DNA of 64,000 bases from Embleya scabrispora. GTDB taxonomy: Bacteria; Actinomycetota; Actinomycetes; Streptomycetales; Streptomycetaceae. Positions 33,181 to 41,342 of the stretch are shown here, piece by piece. Every line of letters starts with the position of its first letter. The stretch's first letter is position 1. The notes below the pieces were generated by a model. It was not told the origin of the DNA, made no database searches, and worked only from the letters and a program-made list of their open reading frames with translations. Both the position numbers and the translations under genes were made by a program. Location: the NCBI RefSeq assembly GCF_002024165.1, contig NZ_MWQN01000001.1, positions 3,947,365-4,011,364 of the forward strand, read 5' to 3'.

Positions 33181-33804
33181 ATGTCATCCCGCATATCCAT
33201 ATCGGGAGTTCGCGACGCGGTCCTGATCACCGGCGTGCTGATCGGCGCCGTCTGGGTGGTCCAGGCGATCAACTACGCGACCGACGACTCGCTGCTGACG
33301 CACGGGGTGACACCGCGCCGGGCGGACGAACTGCCCGACATCCTCACCGCGCCGTTCCTGCACTTCGGGATCGGGCACATCGTGTCCAACACGCTTCCGC
33401 TGATGGTGCTCGGCTTCCTGGCCGCGCTGCGCGGGGTCGCCCGGTTCCTGCTCGTGCTGCTCACCATCACCGTGGTCGGCGGCTTCGGGGTGTGGCTCAC
33501 CGCGCACTCGGGGTCGAACACGGCGGGCGCGAGCATCCTGGTCTTCGGCCTGTTCGGGTATCTGATCGTGCGCGGCTTCGCCGACCGGCGACTGCTCGAC
33601 GTGCTGATCGGTTTCGCGGTGGTGGCCCTGTACGGCAGCTCGTTCGCGACGGGAGTCCTCCCGCTCGCGGAGGGCGTCTCGTGGCAGGGCCACCTGTTCG
33701 GCCTGATCGGCGGAGTGATCGCGGCGGTTGCTTTCCGTCGCCGCCGCCCCACCGCCCACCGCGACACGCCACAGCCCTCCCCCGACGGGCTGCCGATCAT
33801 CTGA
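33181..33804 (+). CDS. Rhomboid-family intramembrane protein
   Basis: A 207-residue membrane protein with six hydrophobic helices. TAPFLHFGIGHIVSNTLPL is the rhomboid His/Asn helix, SNTAGASILVFGLFGYLIV carries the expected active Ser in GAS, and SWQGHLFGLIGG the catalytic His. Ser and His are in place, but the Gly after the Ser is Ile (GASI for GASG), a rare change next to the nucleophile. It cleaves membrane helices if active. Sixty-eight bases after the methyltransferase stop; ATG 33181 follows GGGAGGGTGG. Confidence 0.85.
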   Translation: MSSRISISGVRDAVLITGVLIGAVWVVQAINYATDDSLLTHGVTPRRADELPDILTAPFLHFGIGHIVSNTLPLMVLGFLAALRGVARFLLVLLTITVVGGFGVWLTAHSGSNTAGASILVFGLFGYLIVRGFADRRLLDVLIGFAVVALYGSSFATGVLPLAEGVSWQGHLFGLIGGVIAAVAFRRRRPTAHRDTPQPSPDGLPII

Positions 33805-33877
33805 GGGCCGCCGCCACGGAACCGGCCACCCGTACGCCTTCGCGACCGAGTCGCCGCCATCCGCCGCCGAAGGCGAG

Positions 33878-33917
33878 GGTGAAGGTCACCGGCCGGGGTG
33901 GGTCGGTGGCCTTCACC
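33878..33917. repeat. Palindromic element, copy 1
   Basis: GGTGAAGG-T-CACCG pairs with CGGTG-G-CCTTCACC across 33878-33917 in the gap between the rhomboid and D-aminoacylase genes. A stronger version recurs inverted at 44185-44236, again beside the end of a D-aminoacylase sequence. Confidence 0.7.
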
Positions 33918-33941
33918 GTCGATCCCTCTTGTCCCGCAAAG

Positions 33942-34251
33942 GGCCGCCGGGTGTGGGTCAGCGGGCGCCGCGGATCAGGCGGCCGGGGCGGGCGCCGGTG
34001 TCTTGGCCGTTGCGGCGGGTGATCTGGCCGGCGACGATCGTGGCTATGTAGCCCGTGGCCTGCTGGAGCATGCGGCCGCCGCCGGCGGGGAGGTCGTGGA
34101 CCATGCGGGGGCGGTGCAGGGTGAGGGTGTCCGGGTCGATCACGTTCAGGTCGGCGCGTTTGCCCTCGGCGATCACGCCCCGGTCGGTCAGGCCGTACAG
34201 CGCGGCGGTGTCCATCGTCTGCTTGCGGACGAGGAACTCCAGCGGCAGCCG
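33942..34251. repeat. Inverted duplication, copy 1 (intact gene)
   Basis: These 310 bases (the last 98 codons of the D-aminoacylase gene and a few bases beyond) recur in opposite orientation at 43858-44167 with three mismatches within the 294 coding bases and no gap. Weaker similarity runs on to about 33819. Confidence 0.95.
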
Positions 34252-35775
34252 CTCGCCGCGGGTGCGGTCCCTGGCCCAGTGGGTGAGCAGGAACGTGGGC
34301 TGGGACGCGTCGCAGATCATCGAGCAGTGCGCGCCGCCGTCGGCCAGGCCGAACACGCTCGCCGGGTGGGTCAACATCTCCCGGATCGCCTCGTGGTCGC
34401 CGTCGGAGTAGTTGAACATCGGCACCATCAGCGTGGTCCGCGCGTCGTCGGCCAGTTGCAGGTCGTACAGCGTCGCCAACGGCTCCTCGCCCCGGGCCCG
34501 CGCGATCGCGACCACGGTCCGGTCCGGCAGCGGCTCGTAGTCCGGGACGGGGTCCATCGGGTACATCCGGTCGAGCATGTACTGCATCGCCAGATTGACC
34601 GAGTCACCGGGGACGTTCGGGTCGCTGGGCAGGTCCGCCTCGGCCAGAATCGCCGCCTTGACCTCCGGCCGGGCCAATTCGGCCGCGAACGCCGCGTCGT
34701 CCAACTCGCCCGCCACGCGCCGGTCGTCCAGCGCCCGGAAGGTCGGTCGTTTGCTGAACGCGTTGCGGGTGCCGAACCCGGTCAGCATCCCGAACGGACG
34801 TCCCGCGATCTGCGGATGCAGTTGCGCGCCCGCCTCGTTCGCCGCCTGCGACTCGGCCATCAACTCCCGCCACAACTGCGGCGCCGCGTTCACCTGGAGC
34901 AGCGCGAACGACACCGGCATGCCGATCTCGGCGGCGAGTCGACGCATCCAGGCCACCTCCGAGGCGGGCTTGACGATGTCCTCGCCGGACGAGCCGGTCG
35001 GCGCCAGTTCGAACACGGCCCGCCCGCCCGCGGCCATCGCCCGGCCCAGGCCGAAGAGTTCGTCCTCCGTGGCGAAGGTGCCCGGCACCGGCTCGCCGCC
35101 CATCGCCTTGTGCGCGACGGTGCGCGAGGTGGAAAAGCCCAGCGCGCCGGCCTCGATCGCCTCGGTGACGATCGCCGCCATCGCCGCGATGTCCTCGGGC
35201 GTGGCCGGTTCGTTGCGCGCGCCCCGCTCGCCCATCGCGTACGCCCGCACCGCGCCGTGCGCGACCTGGACGCCGATGTCGGCGGCGAAGGTACGCCGCT
35301 CCAGCACGTCCAGGTATTCGGGGAAGGTCTCCCAACCCCACGTCATGCCCTCGGCCAGCGCGGTGCCGGGGATGTCCTCGACGCCCTCCATCAACCGGAT
35401 CAGCCAGTCCTCGCGACCCGGCCGCACCGGGGCGAAGCCGACCCCGCAGTTCCCGGAGACCACCGTGGTCACCCCGTGCGAGGTGGACGGGTCGAGCACC
35501 TCGTCCCAGGTGGCCTGGCCGTCGTAGTGGGTGTGGATGTCCACGAAGCCCGGCGTGACCAGCCGGCCGGCCGCGTCGATCGTCTCGGCCGCGGCGCCGT
35601 CCAGGGCCGGATCCGGGCCGTCGTGCCGGCGCACCGCGACGATCAGTCCGTCCCGGATCCCGATGTCGCCGGCGAACCGATCCGCGCCGGTGCCGTCGAC
35701 GATCGTGGCGTTGACGATCTTGAGGTCGTAGACGGGGGTCCCGACGTCGTGCACAGGAGTTTCGAGGTCGTTCAC
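33958..35775 (-). CDS. N-acyl-D-amino-acid deacylase-type amidohydrolase
   Basis: A 605-residue zinc amidohydrolase. The metal motif DIHTHYDGQATWDEVLDPS (about 78-96) and GVTTVVSGNCGVGFAP match D-aminoacylase/dihydroorotase-like enzymes, as do GALGFSTSRTV, VSFALLQVN and GGAHCSMICDASQPTF with the catalytic Asp region. The end (KRADLNVIDPDTL) is the amidohydrolase beta-domain. It likely splits N-acyl-D-amino acids or a related amide; the substrate is unproven. An IclR regulator is divergent with a repeated operator between them. The last third of the gene exists again as an inverted fragment at 43858-44167. Confidence 0.85.
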   Translation of the reverse strand: MNDLETPVHDVGTPVYDLKIVNATIVDGTGADRFAGDIGIRDGLIVAVRRHDGPDPALDGAAAETIDAAGRLVTPGFVDIHTHYDGQATWDEVLDPSTSHGVTTVVSGNCGVGFAPVRPGREDWLIRLMEGVEDIPGTALAEGMTWGWETFPEYLDVLERRTFAADIGVQVAHGAVRAYAMGERGARNEPATPEDIAAMAAIVTEAIEAGALGFSTSRTVAHKAMGGEPVPGTFATEDELFGLGRAMAAGGRAVFELAPTGSSGEDIVKPASEVAWMRRLAAEIGMPVSFALLQVNAAPQLWRELMAESQAANEAGAQLHPQIAGRPFGMLTGFGTRNAFSKRPTFRALDDRRVAGELDDAAFAAELARPEVKAAILAEADLPSDPNVPGDSVNLAMQYMLDRMYPMDPVPDYEPLPDRTVVAIARARGEEPLATLYDLQLADDARTTLMVPMFNYSDGDHEAIREMLTHPASVFGLADGGAHCSMICDASQPTFLLTHWARDRTRGERLPLEFLVRKQTMDTAALYGLTDRGVIAEGKRADLNVIDPDTLTLHRPRMVHDLPAGGGRMLQQATGYIATIVAGQITRRNGQDTGARPGRLIRGAR

Positions 35776-35811
35776 AGCAGCCTCCCCGGTAAGGTGGGCA
35801 GACCGTACGGC

Positions 35812-35846
35812 TGCGCACTGTGCGAGTCAAGATGTGCACTATGCGA
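35812..35846. promoter_or_regulatory. Paired 14-bp operator for the IclR regulator
   Basis: TGCGCACTGTGCGA (35812-35825) and TGTGCACTATGCGA (35833-35846) agree at 12 of 14 positions and are spaced exactly 21 bp, two helix turns. The first contains the perfect palindrome CGCAC-T-GTGCG. It lies in the shared promoter of the amidohydrolase and IclR genes. Confidence 0.65.
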
Positions 35847-35880
35847 AAAGATCGGCGGATCGATCCGATATGGTCCCGCC

Positions 35881-36783
35881 ATGGCCCCACGCCCCTCGCC
35901 ACAGACCGACCGACTCGTCTCGCTGATCGACGCGATCGCCGAACGGCCCGCCGAGGGGCTGACCCTGTCCGAGATCGCCCGGCACCTCGCGGTGACCCCC
36001 GCGACCTGCCATCCGATGCTGGCGAGCCTGACCTCACTGGGCTGGCTGATCCGCCACCCCACCCGGCGCACCTACCGACTGGGTCCGGCCCTGGTCGCGG
36101 TCGGGCGCGCCGCCGCGCGCGGGCTCGGCGTGCTCGACGTGGCCCGGCCGGTGATGCGCCGGCTGCGTGACGAGACCGGGCTGACCTGCTTCGCGATGAC
36201 CCCCGGGGAGCGGCACGTGGCCATCGCGGAGGTGGTGCGCGCGCCGGGCGCGGAACCGCACCGGCCCAACATCGGTGCCCAGGCCCCGATCACCCCGCCG
36301 CTCGGCATCGGCTACGTGCCCTGGGCCGACGAGCAGACGGTCCGCCGCTGGTTGGACGAGGCCGACGGCCCCGTCGCGCGGACCCGGATGGAGCATGCCA
36401 TCGACAACGCGCGGCGCGGCGGGTTCGCGATCGAGCTGGTCACCGATGTGGAGACCCGGCTGGGCGAGACGCTGGGCGAGTTGGACGAGCACCTGGAGGG
36501 CCTGGATACGCTCGGCGCGGGCGCGTCGGCGGCCCGGCTGCGCACCCTGCTGGAGGAGATCGCGGCCGAGATCGGCGGCTCCGACGGTGGCCAGATCGAC
36601 GAGCTGGAGGCCGATCGGGACTACCGGGTGGGCGCGATCAGCGCACCGGTGCACGCCCCGGACGGCGACCTCGTACTGATCCTGAGCCTGCGCGGCTTCG
36701 CGCCGCGCACCGACGGCCGCACTCTGGAGCGCACCGGCCGACTGCTCGCGGACGCGGCGGCCGAGGTGGCCGCCGCACTGTAG
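35881..36783 (+). CDS. IclR-family transcriptional regulator
   Basis: A 300-residue regulator. Winged HTH at about 10-70 (RLVSLIDAIAERPAEGLTLS, EIARHLAVTPATCHPMLASL) followed by a ligand-binding GAF-like domain with VLDVARPVMRRLRDETGLTC. It is divergent from the D-aminoacylase gene 105 bp away and probably controls it through the paired 14-bp site. ATG 35881 starts the gene; the 5' extension of the open frame is chance. The central linker (about 200-240) is longer than usual. Confidence 0.88.
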   Translation: MAPRPSPQTDRLVSLIDAIAERPAEGLTLSEIARHLAVTPATCHPMLASLTSLGWLIRHPTRRTYRLGPALVAVGRAAARGLGVLDVARPVMRRLRDETGLTCFAMTPGERHVAIAEVVRAPGAEPHRPNIGAQAPITPPLGIGYVPWADEQTVRRWLDEADGPVARTRMEHAIDNARRGGFAIELVTDVETRLGETLGELDEHLEGLDTLGAGASAARLRTLLEEIAAEIGGSDGGQIDELEADRDYRVGAISAPVHAPDGDLVLILSLRGFAPRTDGRTLERTGRLLADAAAEVAAAL

Positions 36784-36825
36784 ACACCGTCGCCACGGCG
36801 ACGAGCGATACACCGCCACCACGGC

Positions 36826-36861
36826 GACGAGCGCCGGCCGGATCGCCGGCCGGCGCTCGTC
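36826..36861. terminator. Bidirectional terminator after the IclR gene
   Basis: Perfect 16-bp stem (36826-36841 with 36846-36861) with an ATCG loop between converging genes. The sequence CCACGGCGACGAGCG occurs twice just before and into the stem. Confidence 0.85.
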
Positions 36862-36891
36862 CACACGGCACGCGCGGTCCCCGCGCCGCGC

Positions 36892-37341
36892 TCAGTCCTT
36901 GTCCTTCGCGTCCTTGTCCTTCGCGCGGCCTTCCGGGTTGTCCCGGTCGGGGCTGCGCAGGTCGTCCTCGCGGTGCTTGAGGTCTTCCTCCCAGCGCCGC
37001 AACATCTCGTCCTCGTCGGTGCCGGGCTTGGGCGCGTCGCCCGGCTTGCGCTCGTTCCTGGCCAGCGACGCCAGGAACTCGGGGTCGTCGTCGGGGGCCA
37101 TCTGCCGGCCCCGGCCCCGGCTCACGAACCCGCCACCGGAGCCGGGGACGTGCTCGTTCCTGGGACGTCCGGCGACGAACCAGCCGATCGGTCCGAGGAA
37201 GACCGGCCAGAACAACAACAGAATGAAGACCCAGGCGATCTTGGGCAGGCTGCGGACCTTGCGTTCATCAGTGGTCAGACAGTCGATGAACGCGTAGATC
37301 CCGACGGCCAGGGGCAGCAGCAACAGCAGGACCCTGATCAT
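36892..37341 (-). CDS. PLDc_N-domain membrane protein
   Basis: A 149-residue protein with two N-terminal helices (RVLLLLLPLAVGIYAFIDCL and AWVFILLLFWPVFLGPIGWF) that form a PLDc_N domain (about 1-55), including KVRSLPKIAW between them, then a charged cytoplasmic tail of about 95 residues rich in Asp, Glu, Arg and Lys (DEMLRRWEEDLKHREDDLRS, possibly coiled coil) ending KDKDAKDKD. No phospholipase residues are present; only the short N-terminal domain is shared. ATG 37341 is chosen over a start at 37395. Conserved next to heme/cytochrome genes in streptomycetes; role unknown. Confidence 0.85.
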   Translation of the reverse strand: MIRVLLLLLPLAVGIYAFIDCLTTDERKVRSLPKIAWVFILLLFWPVFLGPIGWFVAGRPRNEHVPGSGGGFVSRGRGRQMAPDDDPEFLASLARNERKPGDAPKPGTDEDEMLRRWEEDLKHREDDLRSPDRDNPEGRAKDKDAKDKD

Positions 37342-37432
37342 GTGGCGGTCTCCCAGGCAGGTACTCGGCGCTCGGTACTCGGACGCGTCTCCCATCCAGC
37401 GTAAACGGTCGGCTTCATGAACACCGGATCGC

Positions 37433-39082
37433 TCACAACCCGGTGACCTTGCCCGACGCGTGCAGCTCGTACACCAGCGTCAGCCGCCGCCGCTCGCCGG
37501 CCGACAACGCCACGTCGTAGCGCACGATCCCCTGGTCGTCGATCGCGTCCGGGGCCGGCTCCGACAGGTCGCGGCGCACCTTGACCTCGACCGCCGACAC
37601 CTCCGACACCGGCACCCGCTCGCGCAGCACCACCGTCCCGGGCGCCTCGGCTCCCGGCGCCGCGATGTGCGAGACGAAGACGGTCACGGTACGGGTGATC
37701 ACCGTGCGCCCGGTGAGCGCCGCCGTGGTGCGCGACTCGGTGACCTCGCGGACCACCCGGAAGTCGTCCTCGCTCCCGAAGGGCAACCGCACCTCCTCGC
37801 CCGGCGCGGCGAAGTCGAGCCGCCCGCGGCCGACGTAGCCGCTGCCGCGCACCAACTCCACCGGGCCCGCGAGCAGCACGTGCCCCGCGTCGTTGGCGAA
37901 CCGCACGACCTGGCTCACGTACTCCGACAACTCCGGCGCGCACGCGGCCTCGGGCGCGCAGTCGGCGGAGAAGGTGGTCAGCCGGACCCGGTGCGGCCGG
38001 CCGTCGCCGGGCACGTCCACCGGCCCGGGCGCGGCCAGTACCCGGACCTCGCCGCCGTCGTCCACGCCGGGCAATTCGGCGGTGCCCGAGGGGGCGGCCG
38101 CGACCTTGCCGACCGCGGCGATGTCCTCCTCGCGCAGGTCCACCTCGACCTGCTTCTTCTCCTCCTGGGTGCGCTCGCGCAGGGTGAGCCGGTCCTCGAC
38201 CAGGCTCGGCGGCCGTGCGGCAAGGGTCGGCCGCGCGGTGGACAGGGACAGTGCGATCCCGGACCAGTCCTCGCCGGTGCGCTGCCAGACCATGGCGTCG
38301 CACTCCAGCTCGATCGAGCGACGGTCGGGAGCCAGCGTCGCGCGGTAGGCCGGTCGCCACAGCGCGCAGGGCACCAGGTGCGTCACGCGCAGCTCGGCCG
38401 AACCCGCCCGCTCCGCGTCGATCACCACCTCGACGGTCGCGGTCAGCTCCTCCGGCGCCCGCTCGGCGAGGTCGAGAGCCGCCTGCGCGTCGCGCGACCG
38501 GCGGACCAGCGCGCTCTTCTCCTCGGTCAACGTGTGCAGGTCGGCAAACCGCAGTTCGGCCTCGGCGGAGAGCCGGTCGAGTTCGCCGGCCCAGCGCTGC
38601 GGATCGGTGCTTCCGTAGCCGGTGTGCTCGACGATCTCGCGGCGCAACTCGTGTTCGGCCTGCGTGATCAGCGCGAGTCGGCCGCGCAACCGCTCCTCGC
38701 GCCGGGTCAGTTCGATGTCCTTGGTATGCAACTCGTGGACCAGTCGGCGCAGTTCGGATGCGTCCGGACCCGGACCGTTCGCGGGTTCGGGGGTGTACGT
38801 GCGTACCACCCGTGCGTCGATCGCGGTCGCGGTGCCGTCGTCGGCGACCACCTCGGCGCGCAGCGACCGGTCCACCGCGAGGGGGGTCACCGGCCCGATC
38901 AGGACCCGCTGTACCCCCTCGGTCAGGCCGAGCCGGCCGGACCGGGTCACCTGGGCCCGGTCCTCCAGGCAGGTCACCGCGGTGATCGGCAGCGTCTGCG
39001 GCTTGGGATCGGCCGGCGTGCCCTGCGTGCGTGTCGACCGAGCCGTCGGTTGCGTCGTCGGCCGAGCCATCGGCTGCGTCAT
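37433..39082 (-). CDS. DUF4139 (MuiA-like) protein A
   Basis: A 549-residue protein with an N-terminal DUF4140 region (about 30-140, including VTCLEDRAQVTRSGRLGL), a coiled coil with many Glu/Arg (about 100-190) and a C-terminal DUF4139 domain with VTHLVPCALWRPAYRATL, WQRTGEDWSGIALSLSTARP and VFVSHIAAPGAE-type beta strands. It belongs with mucoidy-inhibitor MuiA homologues of unknown mechanism. It follows a longer paralogue by 1 bp, so the two are made together and may form a complex. No signal peptide or membrane helix is seen, so it is probably cytoplasmic. Confidence 0.87.
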   Translation of the reverse strand: MTQPMARPTTQPTARSTRTQGTPADPKPQTLPITAVTCLEDRAQVTRSGRLGLTEGVQRVLIGPVTPLAVDRSLRAEVVADDGTATAIDARVVRTYTPEPANGPGPDASELRRLVHELHTKDIELTRREERLRGRLALITQAEHELRREIVEHTGYGSTDPQRWAGELDRLSAEAELRFADLHTLTEEKSALVRRSRDAQAALDLAERAPEELTATVEVVIDAERAGSAELRVTHLVPCALWRPAYRATLAPDRRSIELECDAMVWQRTGEDWSGIALSLSTARPTLAARPPSLVEDRLTLRERTQEEKKQVEVDLREEDIAAVGKVAAAPSGTAELPGVDDGGEVRVLAAPGPVDVPGDGRPHRVRLTTFSADCAPEAACAPELSEYVSQVVRFANDAGHVLLAGPVELVRGSGYVGRGRLDFAAPGEEVRLPFGSEDDFRVVREVTESRTTAALTGRTVITRTVTVFVSHIAAPGAEAPGTVVLRERVPVSEVSAVEVKVRRDLSEPAPDAIDDQGIVRYDVALSAGERRRLTLVYELHASGKVTGL

Positions 39083-39083
39083 C

Positions 39084-41228
39084 TCAAACCCTCCTGTTGC
39101 CGCCGACCACGGCCTTCGCCGCCGGGATCCGGATCTCGTAGCCGCCGGTCAGGTCCTTGCGCTCGCCCGGGGCGAGCTCGACGTGCCACACCCGCGCGCC
39201 CGCGACGTGGCGTCCGTCGCGCAGCTCGGTGTCCTCGACCCAGCGCGGGGCGCCGTCGTGCTCCTCGATCCGCACGTCCTTGTCGTCGGTGACCGGGACC
39301 CGCTCCAGGATGTCGAGCCGGATCGGGCGGGCGAGGTGGTTGACCGCCTCCACCTCGATGCGGTGGTCGAGCACGACGGTGCCGCCGCGAAGACCCGCGG
39401 TCGACTCGCGCATGTGCGCGTTGCGCGAGACCTGCACGCTCTCCACCACGCCCACCCCGACCCGCTCGCGCGCACCCGGCGCCAGCGTCGGCAGCGGCAC
39501 GGTCATCAGGAATTCGCCCGCCACCGACACGTCGGCCGGCCCCGCGAGCAGCGCGTGGGGGGAGGCGTTGGCGAGTACGACGGTGCCGAACACCGCGTCG
39601 TCCAGGGCGGGCACACAGACGAACTCGGGGTCGAGGCCGATCTCGATCTCGCACACCGGGATGGTGTGCCACGCGCCGTCCGCGGCCACCTCGGCCGGGG
39701 CCGCGGTGTCGAAGCGGTAGTCGTACGACCCGGCCGCGTCGCGCGGCGCGAGCGCGTGCTCGGGCAGGGTGAGCCGGGTGACCTCGTCGGCGCGCCGGCG
39801 GTACTCCGCCGCCACGCCCCCGGGTTCGGACGCCGCGGCGCGCAACCGGCCCCGGGCCTGCGGTTCGTCGTCGGCGCCGCGCAGTTCGAGCGCGGCGTAG
39901 TCGAGCAGGTCGGCGCCCGGCTCGGTCGGGACCGACGGGTCCTCGTCGGTGTCGACGAAGCGCGCGTCGGCCTCGGGGGCGAAACCGGACTCCTGGAACG
40001 CGGCGAAGCCGGCGCCCCCGTACGTGTCGCCTCCGTACGCGTCGCCCCCGGCCGCCTCGGCCGAGGCACCGCGGCGGAAGCGGCTGCGCGGGGCGGGGCG
40101 GGCGGCGGCGGGCGGGGGCGGGCCGCCGTAGCCGCCGGGTGCCATCGGCGCGGCCAGGGGTGCCGGGGCCGCGGTCACCGGGGCGGGCGGCGGGGCGGCC
40201 CGGTACACGATCCGGTCCTCGTCGTCCATCGTTTCGCTCGCCACGGCCATCTCCACCGCGCCGGCCGCCGCCCCGGGCCCGGGCCGGCTCGATCGCGCCC
40301 GCTCGGCCCGGCTCGCGTCGTACCCCGCGAACAGGTCGGCCAGCCCGGTCGGCGGCTCGCGCCACCCCGCGTGCGCGGGCGCGCTCTGCCGCCGGCCCAG
40401 CCGCAGCGACTTGAGCTCGGGCAGGTCGGCGCCGCGGGCCAGGTCGGCGGTGGACAGCCCGAGCCGGACGTCGGACCAGTCCTCGCCGGTGCGCTGCGCG
40501 ACGCAGGCCCGCATCACCAGCGTGCCGCCGGTCATCGCCTCGTCCAGGCGCAGTTGGTACATCGGCGCCCAGCGCGCGCCGGGCACGTGGTACTCCACCG
40601 CGAGTTCGACCGGGCCGGCCCCGCCGGTGTGCTCCAGGGTGACCACGGCGGTCCCGGACGCCTGGGCCCGCTCGGTCCGCTCGGCGCCGGACCCGGCGTT
40701 GAGCCGGAACCGGTACACGTCCACGTCGCGCATCGCCTCGCGGATCTCCGCGTCGCAGGCGGTGATCCGCTCGTGCAGCGCCGCCGACCGCTCGTCCGCG
40801 AACGCGGCCAACTCGAGCAGCGCGGACACCGGCGCGGTGCGCGGCGGGTCGCCGCGGCGCACGGGCGGCGACACCGGCTCCAGGCCGGCGATCCGGCCCA
40901 GTTCCGCGTCGAGACGGGCGCGTCGCTCGCGCAGCGCCCGCAGCCGCGACTCGGCGGCCTCCAGGTCCCGCAGGACGTCCGGCAGATCCGCGTCGTCGAC
41001 CACCTCGACGTCGACCGCGGGCCGCACATCCGTGACCCGTACGCCGGCACCACCCGCGACCACCCGCGCCCGCAACCGGTCGCCGTACGCGGTCAACGGG
41101 AAACCGGTGATCCGCACCCGTACCGGCCCCGACGCCTCCGCCGGCAGGTCCACCTCGCAATTTCGTACGCATACCGCCCCGACGGCGTGAACGACCACCG
41201 AACGCAATTCCGAAGCGACCGTGAGCAT
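39084..41228 (-). CDS. DUF4139 (MuiA-like) protein B
   Basis: A 714-residue paralogue of the downstream gene. An N-terminal DUF4140 region (about 1-75) and a coiled coil (about 80-150, LRDLEAAESRLRALRERRAR) lead to the DUF4139 start (VPGARWAPMYQLRLDEAM and QRTGEDWSDVRLGLSTADL). A disordered, Ala/Pro/Gly-rich insert of about 150 residues (about 295-440) then interrupts the DUF4139 domain, which resumes to the C-terminus. Three exact 10-bp repeats (41236-41265) sit just before the start and create the purine-rich ribosome site. The 115 bp to divergent mqnL form the shared promoter. Confidence 0.87.
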   Translation of the reverse strand: MLTVASELRSVVVHAVGAVCVRNCEVDLPAEASGPVRVRITGFPLTAYGDRLRARVVAGGAGVRVTDVRPAVDVEVVDDADLPDVLRDLEAAESRLRALRERRARLDAELGRIAGLEPVSPPVRRGDPPRTAPVSALLELAAFADERSAALHERITACDAEIREAMRDVDVYRFRLNAGSGAERTERAQASGTAVVTLEHTGGAGPVELAVEYHVPGARWAPMYQLRLDEAMTGGTLVMRACVAQRTGEDWSDVRLGLSTADLARGADLPELKSLRLGRRQSAPAHAGWREPPTGLADLFAGYDASRAERARSSRPGPGAAAGAVEMAVASETMDDEDRIVYRAAPPPAPVTAAPAPLAAPMAPGGYGGPPPPAAARPAPRSRFRRGASAEAAGGDAYGGDTYGGAGFAAFQESGFAPEADARFVDTDEDPSVPTEPGADLLDYAALELRGADDEPQARGRLRAAASEPGGVAAEYRRRADEVTRLTLPEHALAPRDAAGSYDYRFDTAAPAEVAADGAWHTIPVCEIEIGLDPEFVCVPALDDAVFGTVVLANASPHALLAGPADVSVAGEFLMTVPLPTLAPGARERVGVGVVESVQVSRNAHMRESTAGLRGGTVVLDHRIEVEAVNHLARPIRLDILERVPVTDDKDVRIEEHDGAPRWVEDTELRDGRHVAGARVWHVELAPGERKDLTGGYEIRIPAAKAVVGGNRRV

Positions 41229-41235
41229 GTACCCC

Positions 41236-41265
41236 TCCCTGCCCGTCCCTGCCCGTCCCTGCCCG
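41236..41265. repeat. Three 10-bp tandem repeats at the DUF4139 B start
   Basis: TCCCTGCCCG three times in perfect tandem. On the minus strand each gives CGGGCAGGGA, so the ribosome-binding region itself is repeated. Confidence 0.8.
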
Positions 41266-41342
41266 GCACGAAGGCACCAACGTAGCCCGAGGGGGCGGGT
41301 GCGCGTGCGGGTCCGGCGAGTCCGTATCGGATACTGGCACGC

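Noticed and set aside
33898-35880. Plus-strand open frame running through the D-aminoacylase gene into IclR
   Set aside because: Codon bias of the minus-strand gene keeps the antisense frame open; IclR homology begins only at 35881.
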